Below, one piece after another: positions 42,561-51,181 of a stretch of DNA of 64,000 nt. Both the position numbers and the translations under genes were made by a program. The DNA is taken from positions 1 through 64,000 of the forward strand of contig MWCU01000087.1 of NCBI GenBank assembly GCA_002070205.1, read 5' to 3'. Within the stretch, counting starts at the first letter, position 1; every line of letters begins with the position of its first letter. The notes under the pieces are model-generated. The model ran no database searches and was not told the DNA's origin. It saw only the letters and a list, made by a program, of their open reading frames with translations. Origin of the DNA: Firmicutes bacterium ADurb.Bin182 (GTDB taxonomy: Bacteria > Bacillota > Clostridia > Christensenellales > CAG-138).

Positions 42561-43720
42561 CTGCAGTCCTCCCGTATTATGTTATTGCATTCATTGAATT
42601 TCGAAAATCGCTCAATACAGTCGCGCCACTCTTTTTCTGGAAGCTTTTGCCCTTGTTCAAGCCATACGTTTTTGACGCGAAGAGTTCGGCTGCCCCTTTC
42701 GCATACCGGTTCCGCCCTGCCTATGAACCTTTCTCCGTAAAGCATAGGAATCACATAATATCCGTATTTCCTTTTCGCGGGAGGACTATAGATTTCCCAC
42801 CGGTATTCAAAACCAAAAACGGCTTCGATCAGCTTCCTGTCCCAAATCAAGTTATCGAGAGGCGCTATCAGTTCCAAGCGGGGTTCATAAGTTTCACTGA
42901 GCGTCCTTTCAAGCAACGGAATGTCCGAAGAAAGCATAAAAAATTCCTTTGAAATCCCTTCGATTTCAATATTCACGATATCTCCCGCCGCCCGGAGGCT
43001 TTCAAACGCCGAAGCACGCGCTTTCGAATCAAGACCGCGAATATACAGGAATGCATCGGACGGTCCGTTCCACAACATTCCGGCGGAACCGATACGCCGC
43101 TTGACATGCCACATAAAGTATTCTTTCTCGGTTTTGTTCGGATCAGACGCGGACAAAATATGCCCCGGCAGCCACTTATATGCGAAATCGTAATACTTTA
43201 CGGTGCCCTTTTTGTGATGAACGATCAATTCTCCTCTGAAATACAAGCTTTCAAGAGCGGCGCGGGAAGTTCGCGTTTCACCCCAAGGCCATCTCACCTT
43301 TTCATGGAGGCCGATATCCTTCGAGCAGCACGGTCCCTTTTCATGAAGCGCTTCTCGTACGCGGTCATATACGCCAAGTATGCTTTTCTGATAATAAGTG
43401 TCCTGCTCATGATCCGTTCTGGTGCGCTGAAAATACGGCCAGTCCGATACGCTTATGACGGACATGTTTTTATCCCAATAATCGATAAACTTTCGCTCCG
43501 AGTACAGCAGTTCATACAGATCCGTCTTTTTATATCCCTCAATCCTGGACTGAAGCACCAGATCGGCATTTCTTCCGCATATATCGATGGGGTCATATTG
43601 AATGCATCCGGCCTGCTCAATAAAGGATAATATCCCGCTTTTGCCGGAAAAAACATGCCGCCCGACCAAGCCGTGTTTTCGCAGCAGAAATTTTGAAGCC
43701 TGGGCTTTCGTCAAGCGCAT
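42557..43720 (-). CDS. YcaQ/AlkX-like winged-helix DNA glycosylase family protein
   Basis: 387 residues. LTKAQASKFLLRKHGLVG, then FIEQAGCIQYDPIDICGRNADLVLQSR: the QxD motif (Gln41, Asp43) corresponds to the catalytic QxD of AlkX/YcaQ interstrand-crosslink glycosylases. Central HxxGxxR-like LYFRGELIVHHKKGT, C-terminal LIAPLDNLIWDRKLIEAVFGFEYRWEIY and YGYYVIPMLYGERFIGR, as in HTH_42 proteins. Likely acts on alkylated or crosslinked DNA. Confidence 0.85.
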   Translation of the reverse strand: MRLTKAQASKFLLRKHGLVGRHVFSGKSGILSFIEQAGCIQYDPIDICGRNADLVLQSRIEGYKKTDLYELLYSERKFIDYWDKNMSVISVSDWPYFQRTRTDHEQDTYYQKSILGVYDRVREALHEKGPCCSKDIGLHEKVRWPWGETRTSRAALESLYFRGELIVHHKKGTVKYYDFAYKWLPGHILSASDPNKTEKEYFMWHVKRRIGSAGMLWNGPSDAFLYIRGLDSKARASAFESLRAAGDIVNIEIEGISKEFFMLSSDIPLLERTLSETYEPRLELIAPLDNLIWDRKLIEAVFGFEYRWEIYSPPAKRKYGYYVIPMLYGERFIGRAEPVCERGSRTLRVKNVWLEQGQKLPEKEWRDCIERFSKFNECNNIIREDCR

Positions 43721-43789
43721 GGCACACCCCCCTGATGAATCATGTTACTCCAATTTAAAACCCGTTTCAAGCATATTTTGCAGCACAAT

Positions 43790-43818
43790 ACAATAAAGGC
43801 GCAGCCGACAGGCTGCGC
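43790..43818 (-). terminator. Terminator after the DUF1002 gene
   Basis: Reverse strand GCGCAGCC, 4-base loop, GGCTGCGC then CTTTATTGT: perfect 8-bp stem with a short U-rich tail, 20 bases after the stop. Confidence 0.75.
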
Positions 43819-43837
43819 TTAACGTGTCTAAGAAGTC

Positions 43838-44698
43838 TTAACCGAATATCCTGGAGAAAAATTCTCCTACCTTTGCGAAAAAACCCTGAACTTTCCGGCT
43901 GAACTCGCTCAGTTTCTCTGAGGCACTGTTCGCGGTTTCGGCCATTTTTGCAAAGGATATCAGCTTTTGCTTGAGCTCATCGACGTCAAGTCCCTGCATC
44001 GCGCGCGCAAGCTTTAAAATCTGCTCAACCTGGCCGTCGGTAATGCTGACGTTTATATTTTTCGCAATAGCCTTGATTTCATTTCTCACTTCGTCATCGG
44101 TCATATTCTTGGCTTTGTCGAGTATCAGCTTAAGCTCGTTGATCAGCTGAGCAGCCTGCTCGCTTCCGATATATTCCGCAAGCTCGCCGGTAAGCACCAA
44201 CTCCTCAGCGCCCAATGATTTTGCAAGCTCATTGAGCTTCGTCCCGGTAATATCCTCATAAGCCTTGTAGATCCCTGTCAAAGCCGCGGTTCCGGATACG
44301 GGGAAAGGAGCGCTGACCATGACCCTTGCGTCGGTAATGCCGGCGGTCATCAAAGCGTTGGAATACATTTCTTCTGTGCACCAGTTTATATTATTGGTGG
44401 ATATCTTAAGCCCCTCGCCCTCATCGAGCGCTTTTATATAGACGCACGAAAGCGCGACACTGCCGATCTTCCCTTCCGGCACCAAACCTTCCAGGTAAGC
44501 CCTTTCCTCTTCATTGGTTACTTTCAATTCAGTAACGCTTCCCTGTTCGATCCCGAAATCCTTATAGATAGCCGCTCTTTGCGCGTCGTCGAGGTTCGCG
44601 CCCATCGTCACGCGCGCATCAACCTCGTTTGCGAGCGCCGAAGGAACTATAAACGCCAAACAAAGAAGTATCGCAATAACGCCGATTGTTCTCTTCAT
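43838..44698 (-). CDS. DUF1002 exported protein (YpuA-like)
   Basis: 286 residues from ATG at 44698 (AGGAGAAGTCTT upstream; the longer frame opens with a basic tail that is not a signal). Signal peptide MKRTIGVIAILLCLAFIVPSALA-N. Body matches DUF1002: MGANLDDAQRAAIYKDFGI, ELKVTNEEERAYLEGLVPEGKIGSVALSC, then helical repeats. Secreted; function unknown. A TATAAT lies upstream (44761-44766) with a weak -35. Confidence 0.85.
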   Translation of the reverse strand: MKRTIGVIAILLCLAFIVPSALANEVDARVTMGANLDDAQRAAIYKDFGIEQGSVTELKVTNEEERAYLEGLVPEGKIGSVALSCVYIKALDEGEGLKISTNNINWCTEEMYSNALMTAGITDARVMVSAPFPVSGTAALTGIYKAYEDITGTKLNELAKSLGAEELVLTGELAEYIGSEQAAQLINELKLILDKAKNMTDDEVRNEIKAIAKNINVSITDGQVEQILKLARAMQGLDVDELKQKLISFAKMAETANSASEKLSEFSRKVQGFFAKVGEFFSRIFG

Positions 44699-44814
44699 AA
44701 GACTTCTCCTTTCGCGAAACAATGTTTTCGTTATCGATTGACCGACTTTTAATCTTGTTTATTATATCATTGCCCGTATTGACTGATTTAAAACTTTATA
44801 TGAATTAAATAAAA

Positions 44815-45312
44815 TTATATATGATAAGACCAATCGCAGCCTCTCTCCAGAACGGATACGAATTCCTCGAGACCCTTTTTATCCTCTTCGTCAAATCTGT
44901 TAAGCACGGGGCTGTCGATATCCAATACTCCCGCAACGATTCCGTTCGCAAAAATCGGAACGACGATTTCCGACTCCGAAGCGCTGTCGCACGCGATGTG
45001 ACCCTGAAATTCATGCACGTTTTCCACCAAAATCGTCTTTTTACGCATGACTGCAGTTCCGCATACGCCCCTTCCAGCGGGTATCCTGACGCATGCGGGC
45101 TTCCCTTGAAAAGGACCGAGTACAAGTTCGTTGTTTTTCAATATATAAAATCCCGACCAGTTTATATGATTCAAAGAACAGCAAATAAGCGCCGAAGCAT
45201 TGGCAAGGTTTGCGATTATGTCGGTTTCGCCCTTGATCAATGAGCGAAGCTGCAAATTAAGCTGTTCATAGAATTCGCGCTTATCCTTATATTGAAATTC
45301 GATGTTTACCAT
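44815..45312 (-). CDS. Free methionine-R-sulfoxide reductase (GAF domain, YtsP-like)
   Basis: 165 residues. GAF-fold fRMsr: LNHINWSGFYILKNNELVLGPFQGKPACVRIPAGRGVCGTAVM, then HIACDSASESEIVVPIF; the three active-site cysteines (in PACVRI, RGVCGTA, HIACDS) are all present. Reduces free methionine-R-sulfoxide during oxidative stress. Same strand as the cupin and ApbE genes. Confidence 0.9.
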   Translation of the reverse strand: MVNIEFQYKDKREFYEQLNLQLRSLIKGETDIIANLANASALICCSLNHINWSGFYILKNNELVLGPFQGKPACVRIPAGRGVCGTAVMRKKTILVENVHEFQGHIACDSASESEIVVPIFANGIVAGVLDIDSPVLNRFDEEDKKGLEEFVSVLERGCDWSYHI

Positions 45313-45356
45313 AGAACCCGCTCCCCCGCAAGATTTGTTGACCGGAATTTGCTTTT

Positions 45357-45686
45357 TTAAAATACCACGGTAAGCAAAAACTTCATCTGCTCCTCGGCAT
45401 ATACGGCATGAGGAATGTCAGCGGGCATTACAATGGTTTCTCCCGCGGAAAGAACGGATTTGCTTTCCCCGACTGTAATACCGGCTTTTCCGTCCAGGAC
45501 CGTCAGCATGGCGTCCCCGTGAGAAGCGTGTGAGCTGATTTCCTCCGCCTTATCAAAAGCAAATAAAGTTATGCTGACGCTTGCGTTCTGAACCAGCGTC
45601 TTGCTGACGATCTGTCCCTCCTGATACTGTACAAGGTCTGATAATTTCAGCGCCTTCGATTTTTCGATATTTTTAAAAAGCTTCAT
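45357..45686 (-). CDS. Small cupin-domain protein
   Basis: 109 residues. Cupin beta-barrel: SITLFAFDKAEEISSHASHGDAMLTVLDGKAGITVGE (motif 1 with HASHGDAM), SAGETIVMPADIPHAVYAEE (motif 2). The three metal-binding His/Glu positions are largely kept (H, H, H). Substrate unknown; typical of Clostridia regulators of small-molecule metabolism. Confidence 0.85.
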   Translation of the reverse strand: MKLFKNIEKSKALKLSDLVQYQEGQIVSKTLVQNASVSITLFAFDKAEEISSHASHGDAMLTVLDGKAGITVGESKSVLSAGETIVMPADIPHAVYAEEQMKFLLTVVF

Positions 45687-45730
45687 GTCGTACCCGCCTT
45701 TGCAATGGTAAGCTTAGTATATCACGAACC

Positions 45731-46768
45731 TTATTCTTTCACATATTTCATGAATCCGCTGCTGTATTTTTTTGTTCCGTCCTTAAGGACCCACATCGCC
45801 TCAACGCCCGGAAGCGCGTCTATAAATTCCAGTCCCTGCTCATAAGGCATGTTGAACACAGCGGTGGACAAAGCGTCCGCATAGCCGGAATCCGCAGTGA
45901 TTATTGTCACGGCGGTCATGAACCCGGCGGGGAACAATGTGTCGGGGTCGATTATATGATGATATTTTTTCCCGTCAACTATATAGAATCGCTCGTAATC
46001 CCCGCTTGACACAACGGACAGTTCATCAATATTGACGATATGAAGATTCGGGCCTTGAGGCTCGGGGTTCTGAATGGCTACGTTCCACAGCGTGCCGTCT
46101 CCTTTATTGCCCAGCGCCCTGACATTTCCTCCGACGCTTATCAAAGCATTCGTAAAACCGTTTTCCTTCGCTGTTTCCGCAACGCGTTCGACCGCATATC
46201 CCTTTGCGACCGCGCCTACGTCCAGCCTCATTTGAGGATCGGAAAGGAAAACGGTGGAATTTTCTTCATCGATTATAATATCGTTGATGTCGGTATGCTC
46301 CGAAGCATCCGCAAGCTCTTGAACGGAGGGCAGCTTCGCGGATTCGGGATCGTCTATGCCGCTCGTCCTGTAATCGTGCCATATCTTCAATACGGCGCCG
46401 AAAGCGACATTCACTTTGCCTCCGGTTTGCTCGTACAACGTTTTTGCAAACTTCAAAAGGTCTATTATCCTTTGATCGACCTTTACGGGCGACAAACCCG
46501 CGTTGTCATTTATCGTTTTCAGGTTGTTGACGCCTTCATAGTCATTATAAATATCGTAAAGCTCATGATATTCTTTAAGATTGTCATAAACGAGGGTGGA
46601 AAAATCCGAAAACTCATCCTTAGTTTTCATATACGAGACGAGCGTCGTTATAGTGTCAAACAGCACAAGGAACTGAGCTTCATACCTGTTCGTTTTGACT
46701 AAGCTGCATGAAGACATATTGAATAAAATCAAAATCGCAATTAGGACTGCCAATACTTTCTTTGCCAC
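45731..46768 (-). CDS. apbE: FAD:protein FMN transferase ApbE (lipoprotein)
   Basis: 345 residues. Lipoprotein signal MAKKVLAVLIAILILFNMSSCS with lipobox SSC; start GTG at 46768 after TTAGGAGAAGAAC. ApbE domain: FDTITTLVSYMKTKDEFSDF, DNAGLSPVKVDQRIIDLLKFAK, LDVGAVAKGYAVERVAETAKENG, ALISVGGNVRALGNKGDG, HHIIDPDTLFPAGF, AVTIITADSGYADALSTAVF. Attaches FMN to Thr/Ser of Dxx(S/T)GA(T/S)-type sites on exported proteins. Lies just downstream of the lipoprotein at 46842, its likely partner. Confidence 0.9.
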   Translation of the reverse strand: MAKKVLAVLIAILILFNMSSCSLVKTNRYEAQFLVLFDTITTLVSYMKTKDEFSDFSTLVYDNLKEYHELYDIYNDYEGVNNLKTINDNAGLSPVKVDQRIIDLLKFAKTLYEQTGGKVNVAFGAVLKIWHDYRTSGIDDPESAKLPSVQELADASEHTDINDIIIDEENSTVFLSDPQMRLDVGAVAKGYAVERVAETAKENGFTNALISVGGNVRALGNKGDGTLWNVAIQNPEPQGPNLHIVNIDELSVVSSGDYERFYIVDGKKYHHIIDPDTLFPAGFMTAVTIITADSGYADALSTAVFNMPYEQGLEFIDALPGVEAMWVLKDGTKKYSSGFMKYVKE

Positions 46769-46788
46769 GTTCTTCTCCTAAAATTCAA

Positions 46789-46820
46789 TGAGGGGCAGTA
46801 TCATTATAAACTGCCCCTCA
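46789..46820 (-). other. Hairpin between the FMN_bind-like lipoprotein and apbE
   Basis: Perfect 11-bp inverted repeat TGAGGGGCAGT / ACTGCCCCTCA with a 10-base loop, 22 bases after the lipoprotein stop and 20 before the apbE start; the following sequence TTGAATTTTA is a poor T-run. The loop holds TTATAATG on the reverse strand. Could be a partial terminator or mRNA stabiliser. Confidence 0.6.
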
Positions 46821-46841
46821 AATGAACTCAATATCGTGTTC

Positions 46842-47933
46842 TTATTTTGCGGTTGCCGCAGTCTGCTCGATCACTTCGAGGTAATCGGTGACGTGAATTG
46901 TTACCGATGCGGCGAGTTCGGCGTCGGCGGGCGCGCCTCCTTCGTTAAGCGCGATACCCTTGACTTCGTCAATGGTCTTTCCGGTTACGTAAGCGGCAAG
47001 GGCGTTCGCCTGCTCATACCATTCTTTGCCGATTTGGGATACGGGCTTCATGTTGTACTCTTCCTTCAGTTCCTGTTTGGTCTTGAACTGCGCATCCAAA
47101 GCTGTTGTCAGCTTGCCGGTTACGTCAAAATTGACGTTAGTCTGGGAAGATTCAATGAAGCAGCTGGTGATCTTGCCGTCCGGACCGTAGGTCACCGCAG
47201 CATAGGTTGAGTAAGCCTGGGCTAAGCCTGCGGCGTCCGCCGTAGCGTCCTTGGACTTCGCTATCGTCGTCTTTACTCCGAGGCCGAGCTTGTCGCCGGC
47301 TTTCGCGCCAAGATCCTGAGCGTTTCCGACTGCCTTCACGATGGCGTCGATATAGCCGTTGACATGCATGGTTACCGAAGCCGAGAGTTCCGCGTCAGCC
47401 GGAGCGAGGGACTCGGTAAGAGCTATGCCCGCAACTTCATCGGCGGTTTTGCCGATCACATATTCTGCAAAAGCGTTCGCCTGTTCATACCACTCTTTGC
47501 CGATCTGGGATGCAGGCTTCATGTTGTACTCTTCTTTGAGCTGCTGCTTGGATTTATAAACGGTGTCCAGCGGCGTGGTCATCTTGCCTTCGGCGTTGAA
47601 ATTCATCTTCGTCTGAGCGGTGTCGATAACGCAGTTTTGAATTTTGCCGTCGGGATCGACCGTTACGGCTACGACTATGGAATCAGCCTGCGCGAGACCG
47701 TCGGCGTCGGCTGCCGCGTCCTTGGATTTATCGATGCCGGTGATTACCGCAATTCCGGTTTTGAGAGCAACGGGCTCTTCAACGGTCGGCTCTTCGGTGG
47801 GCTGTTCCACGGGCTTCTCAGTGGGAGCTACCGGGGGTTCGGTCTTCTGGGGTTCGGGCTCTGCGGGTGTGCAGGCTGCGAATGCTGCCATTATCAGCAA
47901 TACGCTCAAAAGCAATGCAATTGTCCTTTTCAT
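46842..47933 (-). CDS. Duplicated FMN_bind-like lipoprotein
   Basis: 363 residues. Lipoprotein signal MKRTIALLLSVLLIMAAFAAC (Cys21), then a Pro/Glu/Thr-rich linker (about 22-56) and two near-identical repeats of about 145 residues (about 57-206 and 216-363): each has ITGIDKSKDA/TTIAKSKDA, VVAVTVDPDGKI/YAAVTYGPDGKI, EEYNMKPxSQIGKEWYEQANA, and end APADAEL[SA]ASVT. This last stretch sits where FMN_bind proteins have DxxSGAT, the ApbE flavination site; here the acceptor position is Ser (Ser186, Ser343) and Gly is replaced by Ser or Ala. Same strand as apbE, just upstream. Confidence 0.75.
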   Translation of the reverse strand: MKRTIALLLSVLLIMAAFAACTPAEPEPQKTEPPVAPTEKPVEQPTEEPTVEEPVALKTGIAVITGIDKSKDAAADADGLAQADSIVVAVTVDPDGKIQNCVIDTAQTKMNFNAEGKMTTPLDTVYKSKQQLKEEYNMKPASQIGKEWYEQANAFAEYVIGKTADEVAGIALTESLAPADAELSASVTMHVNGYIDAIVKAVGNAQDLGAKAGDKLGLGVKTTIAKSKDATADAAGLAQAYSTYAAVTYGPDGKITSCFIESSQTNVNFDVTGKLTTALDAQFKTKQELKEEYNMKPVSQIGKEWYEQANALAAYVTGKTIDEVKGIALNEGGAPADAELAASVTIHVTDYLEVIEQTAATAK

Positions 47934-48255
47934 TTTTCATCCTCCAAATGATTTTATATAATAAACCCTTTACATAACAAAAGCGCTCGTTATTTGCTGT
48001 GTATACGGTTTATTTCCGCTACAGGAAGCTCTTTGCGCCTCGATGATGGCCGCGATCTTCTTTGTTAATATTTTCTCATTTATTTTCGTTTTGTCAATAC
48101 TCTTTTTCTATAAATACTTTTTATGGGGAAGCGCATAACCATTACCTATGCGGATATTCCTGCCGGATTTTGCACCGAGTCATTGTTTATCAGGTATTTT
48201 TTTATAAAAATAACAGAAAATATTTTCAAACTGCTTTAAAAGGAGCTGCTTTATT
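47934..48255. other. Gene-free divergent region
   Basis: 322 bases between the lipoprotein (leftward) and the germination operon (rightward). For the lipoprotein, TTGTTA, 16 bases, TATAAA at about 47956-47983 is a plausible promoter. For the germination operon I found no convincing SigG promoter. A 6-bp inverted repeat CGCATA/TATGCG lies at 48132-48152. Otherwise AT-rich with no small open frame of note. Confidence 0.4.
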
Positions 48256-49797
48256 TTGCGATCGACCAGATTCCAAAAGGCTGTCGATGAGAAAATCGAT
48301 GCCATAAATAAAAAGAATTGCGACAATTTTTTGACGCCCTCGTTCGAGACGAATATCGCCATATTGATGAAGCTGTTTGAAAAAAACAACACGCTGGTGG
48401 ATCGAAGGGTAAAAAACAACCATGACCCGTCTTTGCAGTTTTTTATTTATTTTGTCGACGGGCTGACAAATTCCGAGATAATAAACGAGAACATAATAAG
48501 GCCTTTGATGCTTACCGAACCCATCAAAAGAGACGGAGATATATTGGACTATCTGCTCAATCACGTGCTGCATGTCAACGAAACCGAAAAGACGAACAGC
48601 ATCCCAAAAATCATTCAGGCGATTGCGTACGGCGATACCATCCTGTTGGCGGACGGCGCGGAAGAAGCGCTGATTTTGAATACAAAATCCTTTATGCTGA
48701 GGGGCGTTTCGGAGCCGATAAGCGAAAAGGTACTCAACGGACCCCGGGAAGGATTCACAGAGAGTATTTTGTTCAACCTTTCCATGGTTTGGAGAAGGCT
48801 TCGAACAAATGAATTGAAAATGGAATTTAAAAGCGTCGGCGAAAGGTCGCATACGCAGGTTTGCGTATGTTATCTCGAAGGTTTGGTGAAAAAAGAAATT
48901 CTGAGCGAGCTGCACAGGCGTATCGAGCAGATCCATATAGACGGCATATTGGATTCAAACTATATTTCGGAATTCATCAAAGATAAGCCCTTGAGTTCGT
49001 TCTATACGACCGGGTTCACCGAAAGGCCGGATATCGTGGCGGCGAAGCTGCTCGAAGGGCGCATCGCGGTGTTTGTGGACGGCAGCCCCATGGTGCTGAC
49101 TATACCGTATTTATTCATAGAAAATTTTCAAAGCAATGAAGATTATTATATGAATTTCTATTACACCTCATTTTTCAGGATGCTCAGGATTATATCGTAT
49201 ATCTTAACGATAACCATTCCCGGCATTTTTATATCCATAGTAGCGTTTCACCATGAAATGCTGCCTACCACGCTTCTGATATCTCTGGCGGGCGAACGAA
49301 GCCGCGTCCCGCTGTCCGCGGCGCTTGAGCTTATAATCATGATGATCATTTTTGAGATAATTAAAGAAACAGGCGTCAGAATGTCCTCAAACGTCGGTCA
49401 CGCGCTCAGCATCGTGGGCGCGATAGTCATAGGACAGGCTGCGGTTGAGGCGGGCCTTATCGCCGCTCCCGTCGTCATCATAATCGCATTCACGGCGATT
49501 ACGAGCCTGATGGTGCCTCGCCTTGAAGGGTCCGCAATCTACTTTAGGTTCGCGATTTTATTCGCTTCCTCAATATTCGGGCTGTTCGGATTTTTCGCGG
49601 TTTTCTCGTTTGCGGTCATACACATATACAACCTTCATTCCTTCGGAATTCCCGCCATGCCCGCTGTAGAATACGTGCAATTTCAAAATTTCAAGGACCT
49701 TCTTTTCAGAGTACCCTGGTGGATGATGAAGGAACGCCCGTACCGGCTCACAAACGACAAACTGAGAATGAAGAACGCGGGAAGGACACAAAGATGA
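48256..49797 (+). CDS. GerA family germinant receptor, A subunit
   Basis: 513 residues. Start is TTG at 48256 after AAAAGGAGCTGCTTTATT. Large cytoplasmic N-domain (DPSLQFFIYFVDGLTNSEIINENIIRPLM), the VPRLEGS and RERPEGFTES-like GPREGFTESIL motifs, and a membrane region with about five helices (ILTITIPGIFISIVAF, LSAALELIIMMIIFEIIKE, VSIVGAIVIGQAAVEAGL, FAILFASSIFGLFGFFAVFSF). Inner-membrane receptor subunit in dormant spores. First gene of an A-C-D-B operon. Confidence 0.94.
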   Translation: MRSTRFQKAVDEKIDAINKKNCDNFLTPSFETNIAILMKLFEKNNTLVDRRVKNNHDPSLQFFIYFVDGLTNSEIINENIIRPLMLTEPIKRDGDILDYLLNHVLHVNETEKTNSIPKIIQAIAYGDTILLADGAEEALILNTKSFMLRGVSEPISEKVLNGPREGFTESILFNLSMVWRRLRTNELKMEFKSVGERSHTQVCVCYLEGLVKKEILSELHRRIEQIHIDGILDSNYISEFIKDKPLSSFYTTGFTERPDIVAAKLLEGRIAVFVDGSPMVLTIPYLFIENFQSNEDYYMNFYYTSFFRMLRIISYILTITIPGIFISIVAFHHEMLPTTLLISLAGERSRVPLSAALELIIMMIIFEIIKETGVRMSSNVGHALSIVGAIVIGQAAVEAGLIAAPVVIIIAFTAITSLMVPRLEGSAIYFRFAILFASSIFGLFGFFAVFSFAVIHIYNLHSFGIPAMPAVEYVQFQNFKDLLFRVPWWMMKERPYRLTNDKLRMKNAGRTQR

Positions 49798-50927
49798 TGA
49801 GAAAAATCCTTGCAGTAATCCTTGCGGTATCGATTTGCTCTCTGTCCTGCGCATGCATGGATTACACGGGCCTGAACCAGATGAACATCATTATCGGGGT
49901 AGCTATAGATAAAGATGTTTTGACAGGTGAATATATCCTGACTTACGAAACTGTCGACATCACGGCTATCGCAAAAAAAGAGACCAAATCCGCCCTTATC
50001 GAAAGCAGGGGCGAGAGCATTTTCGACGCGGCGAGGAACGCAAAGTTAAAACTTATAAACAAACTGTATTTCGGAAATATCGAATCGCTCATTGTCAGCC
50101 ATCAAATAGCCGAGGAAGAGAACGGGCTGTCCAAGGTGACCGACCTGTTCCTGCGCGGCACTGAAGTGCGGGAAACAATCAATATTATCATTTCGCAGGA
50201 AAAAACGGCCGCGGAGATACTGAAGGCCAAGCCCATCAATACGTCATTCATTTCAACCGAAGCAGCGGACATAATATCCGAAGACGCCGAAACGACTGCG
50301 AAATCATATAACATCCAGTTATATAATGCTTATAATACGACGCTGGCCGAAGGGCAGGAGCTTGTGATTCCCGTAATAAGCTGCACCGTCAATAACGAAG
50401 AGCCTGCGGTGCAGACGAACGGAGTCGCCGTATTCAAGGATGAAAGACTGAAAGGGTACCTTTCCCCCGATGAAACGAAATATTTTTTGTTTGTTATGGA
50501 TGAGATAAAGGGCGGGCTTCTTGTTTTTAAAACCAAAGAGGATGTTTCCGTGACTATGGAGGTTTACCGCAGCTCGACAAAAAGGTCCTACACCTACGAA
50601 AACGGCCGATTCAAATACACTATCGAGCCGAAAACAAAAGTGTTTGTCACCGAATTGAGCGACAGGGTAAATATGATTAATGTAGCCGTAAAGGAAAGAG
50701 TAATAGCCGACGCGGAGGAGTTTTTATCAAATAATATCTCCGCCGTGGTCCGCAAGGCGCAAACCGTATTCCGTTCGGACATTTTCGGCTTCGGCGGCAT
50801 GATCAACAAAAAGGAACCGAAGCTCTGGCGTACGATATCAAAGGACTGGGACGATTATTTCCGAAAGATTGAAATAGAGGTAAAGCCAAAGATCGAAATA
50901 ATGAACACGGGCTTCCTTAAGCACTGA
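49794..50927 (+). CDS. GerC family germinant receptor lipoprotein (Ger(x)C)
   Basis: 377 residues from ATG at 49794, which overlaps the A-subunit stop; the frame opens earlier but lacks a signal sequence. Signal peptide MMRKILAVILAVSICSLSCAC with a Cys lipobox, then MDYTGLNQMNIIIGVAIDKD and domain II/III repeats (EETVREAINIIISQEKTAAEILKAKP-like). Lipid-anchored C subunit. Confidence 0.92.
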   Translation: MMRKILAVILAVSICSLSCACMDYTGLNQMNIIIGVAIDKDVLTGEYILTYETVDITAIAKKETKSALIESRGESIFDAARNAKLKLINKLYFGNIESLIVSHQIAEEENGLSKVTDLFLRGTEVRETINIIISQEKTAAEILKAKPINTSFISTEAADIISEDAETTAKSYNIQLYNAYNTTLAEGQELVIPVISCTVNNEEPAVQTNGVAVFKDERLKGYLSPDETKYFLFVMDEIKGGLLVFKTKEDVSVTMEVYRSSTKRSYTYENGRFKYTIEPKTKVFVTELSDRVNMINVAVKERVIADAEEFLSNNISAVVRKAQTVFRSDIFGFGGMINKKEPKLWRTISKDWDDYFRKIEIEVKPKIEIMNTGFLKH

Positions 50928-50939
50928 TAAAGGAGTAAC

Positions 50940-51155
50940 ATGGAAGTTTTCGTCATCGCGGCAATTTATATTTGCATAATCGTTTTTGATTTTATTCCGC
51001 TTATTAGGATGCGGCAAAAGAAGGAAGCGCGGATCTACTTGTTGCTGCTTATAATAAGCCTCGGGATTATATTGCTCCCGAACTTTGTCGATGTGCCCTC
51101 CGCTGCGGACTTGATGAAATCGATTGTCGGCAGCATTATAAAAATTCCGCAATAA
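50940..51155 (+). CDS. Small two-helix membrane protein of the ger operon (D-type)
   Basis: 71 residues, start ATG after AAAGGAGTAAC. Two hydrophobic helices (FVIAAIYICIIVFDFIPLI and YLLLLIISLGIILLPNF) joined by a basic loop (RMRQKKEAR). Resembles the short D-type proteins (about 70-80 residues) found with gerA operons in Bacillus, which modulate receptor activity. Not recognisable by motif beyond that. Confidence 0.7.
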   Translation: MEVFVIAAIYICIIVFDFIPLIRMRQKKEARIYLLLLIISLGIILLPNFVDVPSAADLMKSIVGSIIKIPQ

Positions 51156-51181
51156 GTATTGAGCTATACAGGGGTGGAAAT

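Noticed and set aside
47041-47560. Near-identical DNA repeats in the lipoprotein gene as a mobile repeat
   Set aside because: They fall in phase with the coding frame and encode the duplicated protein domain, so they are a gene-internal duplication and not a mobile or intergenic repeat.
48132-48152. Inverted repeat CGCATA/TATGCG upstream of the ger operon
   Set aside because: Six base pairs with a 9-base loop can occur by chance, and it does not overlap a promoter I trust.
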